Assembly: GCA_021800155.1 (NCBI GenBank)
Contig: JAJYZG010000005.1
Span: forward strand, 1-55,260
From: a bacterium
GTDB lineage: Bacteria > Patescibacteriota > Saccharimonadia > Saccharimonadales > UBA4665
Length of the DNA: 55,260 bases
Direction: 5' to 3'
Below, one piece after another: positions 16,400-23,974 of this stretch. A model generated the notes under the pieces. The model saw only the letters and a list, made by a program, of their open reading frames with translations. It searched no databases and was not told where the DNA came from. A program made the translations under genes and the position numbers. Each line of letters starts with the position of its first letter. The stretch's first letter is position 1.

Positions 16400-16793
16400 G
16401 GGGCTGAATTTAGCTCGACGTTGGATTTACAAGTTAGATCAAGCAGGCCGCTTGTCAGCGTTATAGACGAACCACAATAGATGCAAAAGAATTTGCACAC
16501 AGCGTAGCTGCGGGTATTAGGAATACGTTCCTCCGCCCTCAGTTCGCACCAGCTTTAGCTTAAGACTAGGGCAGCCGACTGGCACGATACCAGATAGTAT
16601 CAGGAGGCTTCATATATTCTGGTTGCAGCGGTAACTCTCTTTTTGCGGTTACAGCTAAGACTTAGCAGAAATGCGCGGTGGAATGTTTGGTTATTAAGAT
16701 AACCACCGCAAAGTTTTAAAAATAACCTAAGCCTGTAGACGACTAGCCAAAGTAAACTAGCGGACCCGGTTGCAATAACCGGCAGCTCCACCA
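16400..16793 (+). ncRNA. ssrA: tmRNA (transfer-messenger RNA)
   Basis: The 5' end GGGGCTG pairs with CAGCTCC near the 3' end (one G-U pair, as in E. coli), followed by A and an encoded CCA. The tRNA-like 3' part has GGAC, a 5-bp T stem CCGGT/ACCGG and loop TGCAATA. The mRNA-like part has a resume codon GCA after AATAGAT near 16482. The tag reads AKEFAHSVAAGI... and ends ...FAPALA before TAA, 26 codons in all, with a C-terminal ALA of the kind recognised by ClpXP-type proteases. It rescues ribosomes stalled on broken mRNAs. The T loop deviates from the usual TTCAAAT pattern. The rest would fold into pseudoknots that I did not verify. Confidence 0.9.
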
Positions 16794-16821
16794 CTTGAAG
16801 TACTAACTTAATGGATTGTTC

Positions 16822-17685
16822 TTAAATTGACCTGGATAAGATAAATATTTTCCGTAATGGATTGATTTTTTTAGTTTCACAAAATTCCCCAACAGCTTCC
16901 CAAGTGCCGCTGCCGGTATGAGCTGGATGAACTACAATGTTTTTTAATCCTAGGTGACCTATTTTTTGGTATACGCGACTGACCGATTTTTTAGCTTCGC
17001 TACTATCTTTTGAAAATACCGGAGGAGTTAACGCAACTTCACCGGCTTTAGTAAAACCAAAAGCGTCACCAACCACCAGATCCCTATCATTTATCAGGAC
17101 GGCAATGCTATCGGAGGTATGCCCGGGAGCCTTAAAAATACGAAAATTGATCCCGCCTAAGTCCAACACCTCATCATCAATTGGCCTCAAATCGCGGGGG
17201 AAAACCCATGTTGCTGGAGCTTTTTTACGGTCGAAGCGGCTAGCAATTACTAAAGCCGTATCTTTAGCATAAGGCAAAAACCCTTCACTCAGCCCGAGCT
17301 CCTTAAGCGTTCGTCTTGCTAGAGGGTGGGCATATACGGCGACATCCCGCATAGACCTAATACCTTGGGTATGATCTTCGTGGCTGTGCGTAAGAATAAC
17401 TCCGGCCTGTGCGCTAGGATCGTTAAAATCTAATCCCAGGCTGCCCATAAAGAGTCGCATGGTTCTAGCTCTTGGATCATTACCGGTATCAATGAAAACG
17501 ACTGCGCGATTTTCCGTCGGCATGCCAAAGAGGCTGGATTCGGATTGTGTAAGCCGGTGGCTAGGAGTAACGATTCTGACCAAACCGCTGTCATATTCTT
17601 CTCCCTGCTTCAACTCCGCCAAGTTAAGTCTCTTATTCCAGGTGTTCGATGGCTCAATATTCGACAAAGATTCATGAGAGTTCAT
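16822..17685 (-). CDS. Metallo-beta-lactamase-fold hydrolase
   Basis: The 287-residue protein has the MBL zinc motif THSHEDHTQGI (HxHxDH, binding two metal ions), a later metal-ligand block APGHTSDSI and VGDAFGF, and a final VVHPAHTGSG. This is the order of the glyoxalase II/hydrolase-like branch. The substrate is not predictable; thioester, lactone or phosphodiester hydrolysis are all possible. The start is ATG 17685; a GTG at 17706 overlaps the TATAAT box. It stands alone on the minus strand beside the IS30 element, convergent with ksgA/ssrA. No signal peptide is present, so it should be cytoplasmic. Confidence 0.82.
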   Translation of the reverse strand: MNSHESLSNIEPSNTWNKRLNLAELKQGEEYDSGLVRIVTPSHRLTQSESSLFGMPTENRAVVFIDTGNDPRARTMRLFMGSLGLDFNDPSAQAGVILTHSHEDHTQGIRSMRDVAVYAHPLARRTLKELGLSEGFLPYAKDTALVIASRFDRKKAPATWVFPRDLRPIDDEVLDLGGINFRIFKAPGHTSDSIAVLINDRDLVVGDAFGFTKAGEVALTPPVFSKDSSEAKKSVSRVYQKIGHLGLKNIVVHPAHTGSGTWEAVGEFCETKKINPLRKIFILSRSI

Positions 17686-17691
17686 TACTAT

Positions 17692-17720
17692 ATTATAACA
17701 TAACACAAGCTATCATACAA
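17692..17720 (-). promoter_or_regulatory. Promoter of the MBL-fold gene
   Basis: On the minus strand TTGTAT (17720-17715), a 17-base spacer and TATAAT (17697-17692) lie 6 bases before ATG 17685. This is one of the best promoters in the window and predicts a leaderless mRNA. Confidence 0.65.
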
Positions 17721-17736
17721 AGTATTCGTCCCGGAT

Positions 17737-18879
17737 TTAAACCCGAAGTGCAACTCTAGCTGAACTTTTTAAGTAAGCCCTTTGTTCAATTGGCGTGCGG
17801 TAATTGTACCTTTTGCGTGGTCTATTGTTAAGTTTGTCTTGAACTTCCGTGACTTGTTTTTGAGTCAGATCCTTAAAGTCAGATCGTTTTGGAAAATACT
17901 GTCTTAGTAATCCATTAAGATTTTCGTTAGTGCCACGCTGCCAAGAGCTGTAGGCATCAGCAAAGTAGATATTGGAATTCGTCTGCTTGGCAATTGCTTC
18001 GTACTCAGCGAACTCAATGCCACGATCATAGGTTATGGTACCCATAACTGATCCACTGGTTTTAGCTAACCGGCTAGTCTTGTTAGCTATCTTTACGGCA
18101 TTAAAGCCAAGGACTAGGCCAATTAAGCACTCACCAGACGTTCTGTCGACATAGGTGAGTAATCTATCCTTTGTGTCGAGTCCAACGACTGTATCGCCCT
18201 CATAGTCGTTTAGCCTGGTTCTGGTTTCAACAACTGGATCGCGGTCATGGATTGAGGACATATTATTTCTGTTATTTCGAACTCTGGCGATGGTGCCATG
18301 CTTCCTACGGTACTTGTTACCACCTTGCCTGAGATGCTTAACGAGCTGCTTCTTTTCAGGGCTAGTGTAGATGTAGCTGTAGATGGTTTGAGGACTAATA
18401 CGCTCGTCAAGATACTCCGTCAGTCTGCCAGCAATTTGCTCAGGTGACCATTGGTCATAGGTTAGGTTATCTAGTACATATTGCTCTAAGAACGACGCAG
18501 AGCCATGCACTAGTCTAACCCGCAGCTGGTTAGCAGTTTTACGCCTTGTTTTAGCCTTTTTACCAGCAGCTCCAGCATAGTAATACTTGTTGGCTTTAGC
18601 TGCTACTGCCAAGGCCTCGTTGTAGTCGGCTATAGCCTGATACTTATCTTTGGTTAACCCAGAGCTCCTACGCTTTCTGCCATCATAATCCAGTATTGCT
18701 GGTCTCGGTACTACTTTAGGATGCTTGAGCCTACGTTTGCCAGCGTTACGACTAATCTCTCTTCCTATGGTAGATTTATTAACTCCCAGACGTCTAGCGA
18801 TGTATGCATAATCTCTGGATTCACCAAGTAAGGTATCTATGACAATCCGATCCGCTGACTTAAGATGTTTGTAGGACAC
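17737..18879 (-). CDS. IS30-family transposase
   Basis: The 380-residue transposase has an N-terminal helix-turn-helix (IARRLGVNKSTIGREISRN, about 27-45) and an integrase-type core with an intact DDE set: Asp229 in YEGDTVVG, Asp285 in TYDRGIEF and Glu319 in QRGTNENLNG, followed by the IS30-typical LLRQYFPK and NNRPRKRYNY blocks. It cuts and joins the element's ends. The start is GTG 18879, with a strong AAGGAGG nine bases upstream (18889-18895), unlike the chromosomal genes. The final Val codon and the TAA stop lie at or beyond the left inverted repeat, so the stop may come from flanking DNA. Confidence 0.93.
   Translation of the reverse strand: MSYKHLKSADRIVIDTLLGESRDYAYIARRLGVNKSTIGREISRNAGKRRLKHPKVVPRPAILDYDGRKRRSSGLTKDKYQAIADYNEALAVAAKANKYYYAGAAGKKAKTRRKTANQLRVRLVHGSASFLEQYVLDNLTYDQWSPEQIAGRLTEYLDERISPQTIYSYIYTSPEKKQLVKHLRQGGNKYRRKHGTIARVRNNRNNMSSIHDRDPVVETRTRLNDYEGDTVVGLDTKDRLLTYVDRTSGECLIGLVLGFNAVKIANKTSRLAKTSGSVMGTITYDRGIEFAEYEAIAKQTNSNIYFADAYSSWQRGTNENLNGLLRQYFPKRSDFKDLTQKQVTEVQDKLNNRPRKRYNYRTPIEQRAYLKSSARVALRV
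17742..17758 (+). repeat. IS30 left terminal inverted repeat
   Basis: This 17-base sequence matches the reverse complement of 18987-19003 at 16 of 17 positions. It lies inside the 3' end of the transposase gene. Confidence 0.85.
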
Positions 18880-18954
18880 TTATGCTAACCTCCTTCTAAA
18901 GTAATTTGTTTGATCACTTATTAGTTTAGGCCAGGTGAACCTTAGGTGTCCTAC
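18871..18954. repeat. 9-bp inverted repeat flanking the transposase leader
   Basis: GTAGGACAC (18871-18879) and GTGTCCTAC (18946-18954) are perfect inverted copies that bracket the transposase start codon and its upstream region. They could form a structure hiding the strong ribosome binding site, or be a subterminal transposase site. This is inferred from position only. Confidence 0.4.
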
Positions 18955-18986
18955 TTTAATGTTAGTCAGCTACATTTATATATTCT

Positions 18987-19003
18987 TAAAGTTGCACTTC
19001 GGG
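18987..19003 (-). repeat. IS30 right terminal inverted repeat
   Basis: This is the reverse-complement partner of the left repeat, with one mismatch. It marks the upstream end of the element relative to the transposase. Confidence 0.85.
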
Positions 19004-19099
19004 ATGGAGTCTTCGCGTACTCTCTCACCACCTATGGTTGCAATAAAGCAAAGGATGGCTTGACCGAAAACCACGCCGGTACTAGGCTTAAGCTTAGAT

Positions 19100-20365
19100 A
19101 TGCTAACATTTGAAAAAGCTAAAATTTACGTTGGGGGAGCACGTGTCAAACGTGAAAAACCGCTGACTTTGGTTGACGTTGCTGGTGCTCGGGCCTACAT
19201 CAGGCAGTACTGGGACCATTTGGTCCGCTATAACCCCAAAGACGAAGGCAGCATGATCGGCCTGCCTTATCCCTATCTAGTTCCTTCTAAAGGTGAAGGA
19301 CGTGAATTTGACTTTGACGAAATGTTTTATTGGGACAGCTATTTTATGGTCCAATCACTCTTTGATGAGGATCACCGTGATCTGATTCTAGGCATGCTCG
19401 ACAATCTGGTTTTTATGTTTAAACGTTTCCGGGTTATCCCAAACTCCTCACAATACTACATGATCGGTCGTTCGCAACCGCCGTTTTTAACATCCTTGAT
19501 CTTAGATATTGATCGACATTATCATATGGATAAAAAATGGCTAAAGGCCAGAATGGCAGTTGCCGAAGAAGAGTACCAGATGGTTTGGATGTCGCAGCAT
19601 AAACCATACGTGCATCAGGTCTACCGGGGGCTAAGTCGTTACTATGACTACAACTATCTTAATGACATCGCCGAAGCTGAAAGCGGTTGGGATATGACCC
19701 CGCGTTTTCAGCGCAAAGCCCTTAATTTTTTGCCAGTTGATCTCAATGCCTTGCTGTTTAAATATGAAAGCGATTTCGCCAAACACTATCGAGGATTAGG
19801 GGACTGGGAAGCGGCAGGCAAGTGGGAAGCGGCCGCTGAGTCGCGTAAGAGCACGATGAACGAACTGATGTGGGATAAGTCAAAGGGCCTTTATTATGAC
19901 TATGATTACACCCGCCGGCGAAAGGGACCAGTCGCTAGCCTAGCTGCATACTACCCGATGTGGGCCGGTATGGTGACAGATACACAAGCTGCCTATCTGG
20001 TCGAATCGCTTAAACGGTTTGAAAACAAAGGAGGTTTGGCGACCACAGACTATTCGCCATCCCTGCAATTTTCCTCAGTACCAACGCAGTGGGCGTATCC
20101 GAACGGCTGGGCACCGTTGCACTTTATTGTTATGATTGCGCTTGAGCGCTATGGCTATCACCACGAAGCTCGACGGATTGCCACAAAATGGCTCAAAACC
20201 AATCTCGAGTGGTTTAATAAAAACGGTGTATTTTTGGAAAAATACAATGTAGTAAGTCCGGATAAGCCCCCAATTAAAGGTCTATACCCATCACAAGTGG
20301 GCTTTGGCTGGACCAATGCCGTGTTTGAAAGATTCTGTCAGGACTATATCGACCGACCGGTATAG
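19100..20365 (+). CDS. Cytoplasmic GH37 trehalase
   Basis: The 421-residue protein carries both trehalase signatures in altered form: GREFDFDEMFYWDSYF (about 67-82) and QWAYPNGWAPLHF (about 331-343). Also present are AESGWDMTPRF with the likely acid Asp198, VDLNALL, and EKYN with the likely base Glu380, followed by GFGWTNAV. GH37 enzymes split trehalose into two glucose molecules, which would feed the glycolysis genes in this window. It is shorter than the usual 500-550 residues, mainly at the N-terminus, and has no signal peptide. It begins about 100 bp after the IS30 end. Neighbouring GH15/GH63 glucosidases are the main alternative. Confidence 0.82.
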   Translation: MLTFEKAKIYVGGARVKREKPLTLVDVAGARAYIRQYWDHLVRYNPKDEGSMIGLPYPYLVPSKGEGREFDFDEMFYWDSYFMVQSLFDEDHRDLILGMLDNLVFMFKRFRVIPNSSQYYMIGRSQPPFLTSLILDIDRHYHMDKKWLKARMAVAEEEYQMVWMSQHKPYVHQVYRGLSRYYDYNYLNDIAEAESGWDMTPRFQRKALNFLPVDLNALLFKYESDFAKHYRGLGDWEAAGKWEAAAESRKSTMNELMWDKSKGLYYDYDYTRRRKGPVASLAAYYPMWAGMVTDTQAAYLVESLKRFENKGGLATTDYSPSLQFSSVPTQWAYPNGWAPLHFIVMIALERYGYHHEARRIATKWLKTNLEWFNKNGVFLEKYNVVSPDKPPIKGLYPSQVGFGWTNAVFERFCQDYIDRPV

Positions 20366-20396
20366 CTCTGACTAATATATACTAGGTTGTATATGT

Positions 20397-20473
20397 GGGG
20401 CTATAGCTCAGTTGGCTAGAGCGCAGCATTCACATTGCTGAGGCCCATGGTTCGAGTCCATGTAGCCCCACCA
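20397..20473 (+). tRNA. tRNA-Val (CAC)
   Basis: The cloverleaf is complete: acceptor GGGGCTA/TAGCCCC, D arm AGCTCAGTTGGCTAGAGC, anticodon stem CAGCA/TGCTG with loop TTCACAT (anticodon CAC, reading GTG), T arm CATGG TTCGAGT CCATG, discriminator A and encoded CCA. Confidence 0.96.
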
Positions 20474-20488
20474 AAGACTGGAGAAGAT

Positions 20489-20911
20489 ATGGTCAAACAA
20501 GTTAGTTGTCCTTTTTGTACTAATAGAGAACCGGCGCTGAAAGAGAACGGTACTGCCTGGGCTTTTCTGAGTAACCCCCGTAAAGTTCCAGGACACTTTT
20601 TGGTGGCCCCGAAGAGACACATTGAGAAACCCTGGGAGCTTACACAAACTGAGCTCAAGGATATATTTTTACTAATTTTTTTCATTGAAAAACAACTGGT
20701 TAGCAAACTTGGTCAAGGGGTGGATATTAGGCAGAATTATCGCCCCTACATCCCGCAGGACACAATTAAGGTCGACCATGTAGTATTTCATGTCTACCCT
20801 CGTTATCACCAAGACTATCTTTATCAAGTGTCGGAAAAATTTGAAAGTGATTTATTTACCGAACTGGATCCAGCTGAAACTGAAGAGTTCATGAGGTTAT
20901 TAAACCCATGA
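20489..20911 (+). CDS. HIT-superfamily protein with altered histidine triad
   Basis: The 140-residue protein has an N-terminal CPFC metal-site motif, the HIT-like FLSNPRKVPGHFLVAPKRHI strand region, and near the end DHVVFHVYPRY (residues 96-106). HIT hydrolases normally have H-x-H-x-H; here the middle position, which carries the nucleophilic His, is Val99, while His97 and His101 remain. It may be a binding protein or use another residue. The start is ATG 20489; an upstream ATG lies in the tRNA-Val gene. The stop overlaps the Nudix start, suggesting joint action on nucleotides such as ApnA. Confidence 0.75.
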   Translation: MVKQVSCPFCTNREPALKENGTAWAFLSNPRKVPGHFLVAPKRHIEKPWELTQTELKDIFLLIFFIEKQLVSKLGQGVDIRQNYRPYIPQDTIKVDHVVFHVYPRYHQDYLYQVSEKFESDLFTELDPAETEEFMRLLNP

Positions 20912-21363
20912 TTAAAACAAGCTATGGGATACTAGTGTTTAAGCGGGAGAGGGGTAACATCTACGTATTGTTAGCACATCCGGGCGGGCCGTTTTATCAG
21001 CACAAGGATCTGTGGACAGTCCCAAAAGGTGAACCCAATGGCTCCGAAGATAACATCACTACTGCCAAGCGCGAATTTAACGAAGAAACCGGCATCCACG
21101 TTCCTGACGGTGAACTAATAGATTTGGGCAGTTTAGCGCAGTCAGCAGTTAAGATTAACCGGATTTGGGCGGTTAATGGCAACCCCGATCTTACTACTTT
21201 CTCAAGTAATGAATTCGAGCTTGAATGGCCTCCTAAATCAGGCAAGATTCAGTACTTTCCGGAAATTGTCCGCATAGCCTGGTTTACTACTGATACAGCC
21301 AGAATGAAGCTGTTCCCCAAACAGATCGGATTTATCGACCGGCTGGAGTCTGCCTTAACCTGA
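20908..21363 (+). CDS. Nudix hydrolase
   Basis: The 151-residue protein carries a complete Nudix box (G-x5-E-x7-REF-x-EETGI) at about residues 41-63, which binds Mg2+ and cleaves nucleoside-diphosphate-linked substrates. The surrounding YGILVFKR...LLAHPGGPF and DLWTVPKGE resemble the Ap4A/DATP-pyrophosphohydrolase branch. Substrate prediction stays open. It overlaps the HIT-like gene by four bases, so the two are one transcription unit. Confidence 0.88.
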   Translation: MIKTSYGILVFKRERGNIYVLLAHPGGPFYQHKDLWTVPKGEPNGSEDNITTAKREFNEETGIHVPDGELIDLGSLAQSAVKINRIWAVNGNPDLTTFSSNEFELEWPPKSGKIQYFPEIVRIAWFTTDTARMKLFPKQIGFIDRLESALT

Positions 21364-21374
21364 GTGTCAGCTGC

Positions 21375-21380
21375 TACAAT
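21375..21380 (+). promoter_or_regulatory. -10 box (TACAAT) for metG-tatD
   Basis: TACAAT lies 15 bases before ATG 21396. A TTAACC 14 bases upstream is a weak -35 candidate. Confidence 0.45.
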
Positions 21381-21395
21381 ATTTTAGATACAGCT

Positions 21396-22832
21396 ATGGG
21401 AAAGTATTACGTTACAACCTCTATCGCTTACGTGAATGCCGATCCACATATCGGTTTTGCACTGGAGCTTATCTATGCCGATGTGCTGGCCAGATACGCC
21501 CGCAACCATGGCGATGACGTCATTTTTGTGACTGGTACTGACGAACATGGCGGCAAGATCGCCGAACGCGCCAAAGCCGCCGGCCAAATTCCTCAGGAAT
21601 ATGCCGATGCAATATCCAATCGGTTTCGAGAACTGACAAAAACCCTTTTAATTAGCAATAACCGTTTTATCCGGACTACGGATCCTGGTCACGAACAGCG
21701 CGCAGCAGCAATCTGGAAACAATTAAAAAAAGATATATACAAAGGTAAATACGAAGGCTGGTACTGTGTCGGCGACGAAGCATTTTTTACAGACGCTGAG
21801 GTTAAGGCCAATAATGGTATATGCCCGGCCCATAATCGCCCTTACGAAAAACTGACCGAAGAGAACTACTTTTTTAAACTGTCTGCTTATACCGATAGCA
21901 TCAAGCAGGCTATCAAAGACGGAAGATATAAAATTATTCCTCCGACCCGACGCAATGAGATATTGGCTGTGATTGAACGGGGGCTTTCAGATATTTCCAT
22001 CAGCCGGCCAAAGGAGAAGATCAGCTGGGGGATACCCGTTCCGGGGGATCCAAGCCAGGTTATTTATGTCTGGTTTGAAGCATTAATGAACTATATTACG
22101 GTACTTGGATATCCTGAGCATGCAGACTTTAAGCGGTTCTGGCCGGCAGATGTACAGCTTATAGGGAAAGATATTATCCGTTTTCATGCGGCTATCTGGC
22201 CGGCAATGTTATTATCGCTCGGGTTGCCATTACCCAAGAAACTTTATGTGCACGGCTTTATTACTAGCGATGGTAAGAAAATGAGTAAAACACTTGGGAA
22301 CGTGGTCGATCCATTCGAGGTAGTAAAACGCTATGGCGTTGATGCCTTTCGTTATTATCTTTTGCGGCATATGCCTAGCTATAATGACGGTGATTTCAGC
22401 CAGGAACGGTTCAAGGAAGTATATAACGGCGAATTAGCTCATGAACTCGGCAATCTGGTACAACGTACGGTAGCGATGGCCATACAGTATCTTAAAGGCG
22501 AAGTTAAGGATGTTCCTCCGCCTGAGCATGACATGAAAGCCTACGAAGAAGCCATTGACGCCTGCCGTTTCGACCAAGCCTTAGAGGTACTTTGGGGTCA
22601 AGTTAGAGGGTTGAATCAATATATTGATGAGGAAAAGCCCTGGGAAATTGCCAAAGCCGGTGAGGTCGATCATCTTAATGAAGTTTTAGCTTATCTAATA
22701 AGCAGTATCCGGGAGATCGCCGATTTGCTCGCACCGTTTTTGCCAGAGACGGCTGCCAAGATCAGTGCTGCAGTAGGTTCAAATAAGCTGCAATCAATTA
22801 ACGGTACCCTCTTCCCCATTAAGAAACAATGA
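21396..22832 (+). CDS. metG: Methionyl-tRNA synthetase
   Basis: The 478-residue class I synthetase charges tRNA-Met. It shows YVTTSIAYVNADPHIGFA with the HIGH-type motif, GTDEHGGKI, WFEALMNYI, LIGKDIIRFHAAIWPAML and KMSKT (KMSKS variant), and an anticodon-binding helical domain with NELGNLVQR-like ELGNLVQRT. The zinc knuckle region is reduced (only one Cys pair visible near residues 126-147). The C-terminal EMAP-like tRNA-binding domain found in some homologues is absent. It is followed directly by tatD (ATGA overlap), a conserved pair in Gram-positives. Confidence 0.95.
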   Translation: MGKYYVTTSIAYVNADPHIGFALELIYADVLARYARNHGDDVIFVTGTDEHGGKIAERAKAAGQIPQEYADAISNRFRELTKTLLISNNRFIRTTDPGHEQRAAAIWKQLKKDIYKGKYEGWYCVGDEAFFTDAEVKANNGICPAHNRPYEKLTEENYFFKLSAYTDSIKQAIKDGRYKIIPPTRRNEILAVIERGLSDISISRPKEKISWGIPVPGDPSQVIYVWFEALMNYITVLGYPEHADFKRFWPADVQLIGKDIIRFHAAIWPAMLLSLGLPLPKKLYVHGFITSDGKKMSKTLGNVVDPFEVVKRYGVDAFRYYLLRHMPSYNDGDFSQERFKEVYNGELAHELGNLVQRTVAMAIQYLKGEVKDVPPPEHDMKAYEEAIDACRFDQALEVLWGQVRGLNQYIDEEKPWEIAKAGEVDHLNEVLAYLISSIREIADLLAPFLPETAAKISAAVGSNKLQSINGTLFPIKKQ

Positions 22833-23632
22833 AGTTAGTTGATACACATTGCCATATTCATGACACTGGGGGCGGCGAAAATCATACACGCCAGCTCTGG
22901 GAAAAGCTGGGTTTAAACGATGATCAGTTGATTGCACGGGCCAAACAAGCTGGGGTCGAACAGATGATTTGTGTGGGTACCGATCTAGAGGACAGCCGTC
23001 TGGCCGTGAAGTTTGCCGCTGCTCACGATAGGTGCTATGCCTCAATCGGCATACATCCACACGAAGCTAAAAGATACGTCAAAGATGGCACTACTTTTAA
23101 GCAACTGCTTCAACTCGGTCGCAGCGCAAAAGTGGTTGCGGTTGGTGAATGCGGACTTGATTACTTCTATAGTCATAGTAGCCCAGAAGATCAGGCTACA
23201 TTACTTAAACTGCAACTGGAAGTTGCAACAGCTCTTAATTTACCGCTTATTTTTCATGTTCGCCAAGCGTTTACCGATTTTTGGCCGATCTTTGACACTT
23301 ATCCTAATATAAGCGGTGTGTTGCATAGTTTTACAGACTCAATCGCAACACTTGAACAGGCATTAAGCCGGGGATTGTTTATTGGCGTTAATGGCATTGC
23401 AACTTTCGCCAAATCGCCGGATCAGCTGGCAATATATAAACGTATACCGCTCTCTCGACTGTTGCTTGAAACCGACTCGCCTTACTTGACGCCAGCACCT
23501 TATCGTGGTACAGTAAACGAGCCTAAACATGTTGCGAGGGTGGCTGAATACTTATCAGCGCTCAGGGGTGAGCCGGTTACTAGATTAGCGACAGCGTCAA
23601 CTAAGAACGCGCGCTTGCTTTTTGCGATATAA
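22829..23632 (+). CDS. tatD: TatD-family metal-dependent DNase
   Basis: The 267-residue TIM-barrel hydrolase has the metal ligands in VDTHCHIHD near the N-terminus, AVGECGLDYF with Glu, FHVRQAF with His, GVLHSFTDS with His, and LLETDSPYLTPAPYRG with Asp. TatD proteins are Mg2+-dependent 3'-5' exonucleases linked to DNA repair and clean-up. The length is normal and the start overlaps metG. Confidence 0.92.
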   Translation: MKLVDTHCHIHDTGGGENHTRQLWEKLGLNDDQLIARAKQAGVEQMICVGTDLEDSRLAVKFAAAHDRCYASIGIHPHEAKRYVKDGTTFKQLLQLGRSAKVVAVGECGLDYFYSHSSPEDQATLLKLQLEVATALNLPLIFHVRQAFTDFWPIFDTYPNISGVLHSFTDSIATLEQALSRGLFIGVNGIATFAKSPDQLAIYKRIPLSRLLLETDSPYLTPAPYRGTVNEPKHVARVAEYLSALRGEPVTRLATASTKNARLLFAI

Positions 23633-23633
23633 T
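23628..23633 (+). promoter_or_regulatory. -10 box (TATAAT) for the next small gene
   Basis: TATAAT overlaps the tatD stop and lies 8 bases before GTG 23642 (14 before ATG 23648). Confidence 0.5.
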
Positions 23634-23641
23634 TAATATTT

Positions 23642-23974
23642 GTGTTTATGAGAGATCGAAGCGAAATAAACGATCGGCTAAGAGAAAGAAACCCTTATGA
23701 TGATCGACAGGGTATGGTTAAAGACGCCTGTGATACGCTAGAACAATCTGCTAGAGCTGTTTTGGCGGAAATAGAAGCTAGCAAGCAGCAAATTTTAGAT
23801 CAAGTATCCATCGAATCACCTATGCCAGACACAACGACCGTGCCTAAGCAGCCTGGTTATAATGAGCAATCTTCTGCTCTTGCAACCTGGACAGCAGCGG
23901 ATGAGACCGATTTTGTCGCTACTGCCCGCCTCCAGGTAGAGAGTGCATTTAAAAAGGCGGCTGAGCATGATTGA
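23642..23974 (+). CDS. Small hydrophilic protein, unknown function
   Basis: The 110-residue protein (108 if ATG 23648 is used) is highly charged at the N-terminus (RDRSEINDRLRERNPYDD), has a helical middle (CDTLEQSARAVLAEIEASKQQI), then a Pro/Thr linker and an Ala-rich helix at the end. No membrane segment or known motif is seen. Its stop overlaps the start of the next gene (ATGATTGA), so the two are a unit. I cannot assign a function. Confidence 0.6.
   Translation: MFMRDRSEINDRLRERNPYDDRQGMVKDACDTLEQSARAVLAEIEASKQQILDQVSIESPMPDTTTVPKQPGYNEQSSALATWTAADETDFVATARLQVESAFKKAAEHD

Larger units (their letters stand above)
17742..19003. mobile_element. Intact IS30-family insertion sequence
   Basis: The element is about 1.26 kb, bounded by inverted repeats CCCGAAGTGCAACTCTA (17742-17758) and its complement with one mismatch (18987-19003), and holds one full transposase gene on the minus strand. 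I see no target duplication of 2-3 bases next to the repeats, so the exact ends may differ by a base or two or the duplication has changed. It sits between the MBL gene and trehalase and appears not to disrupt either coding frame. Intact catalytic residues suggest it was active recently. Confidence 0.85.
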
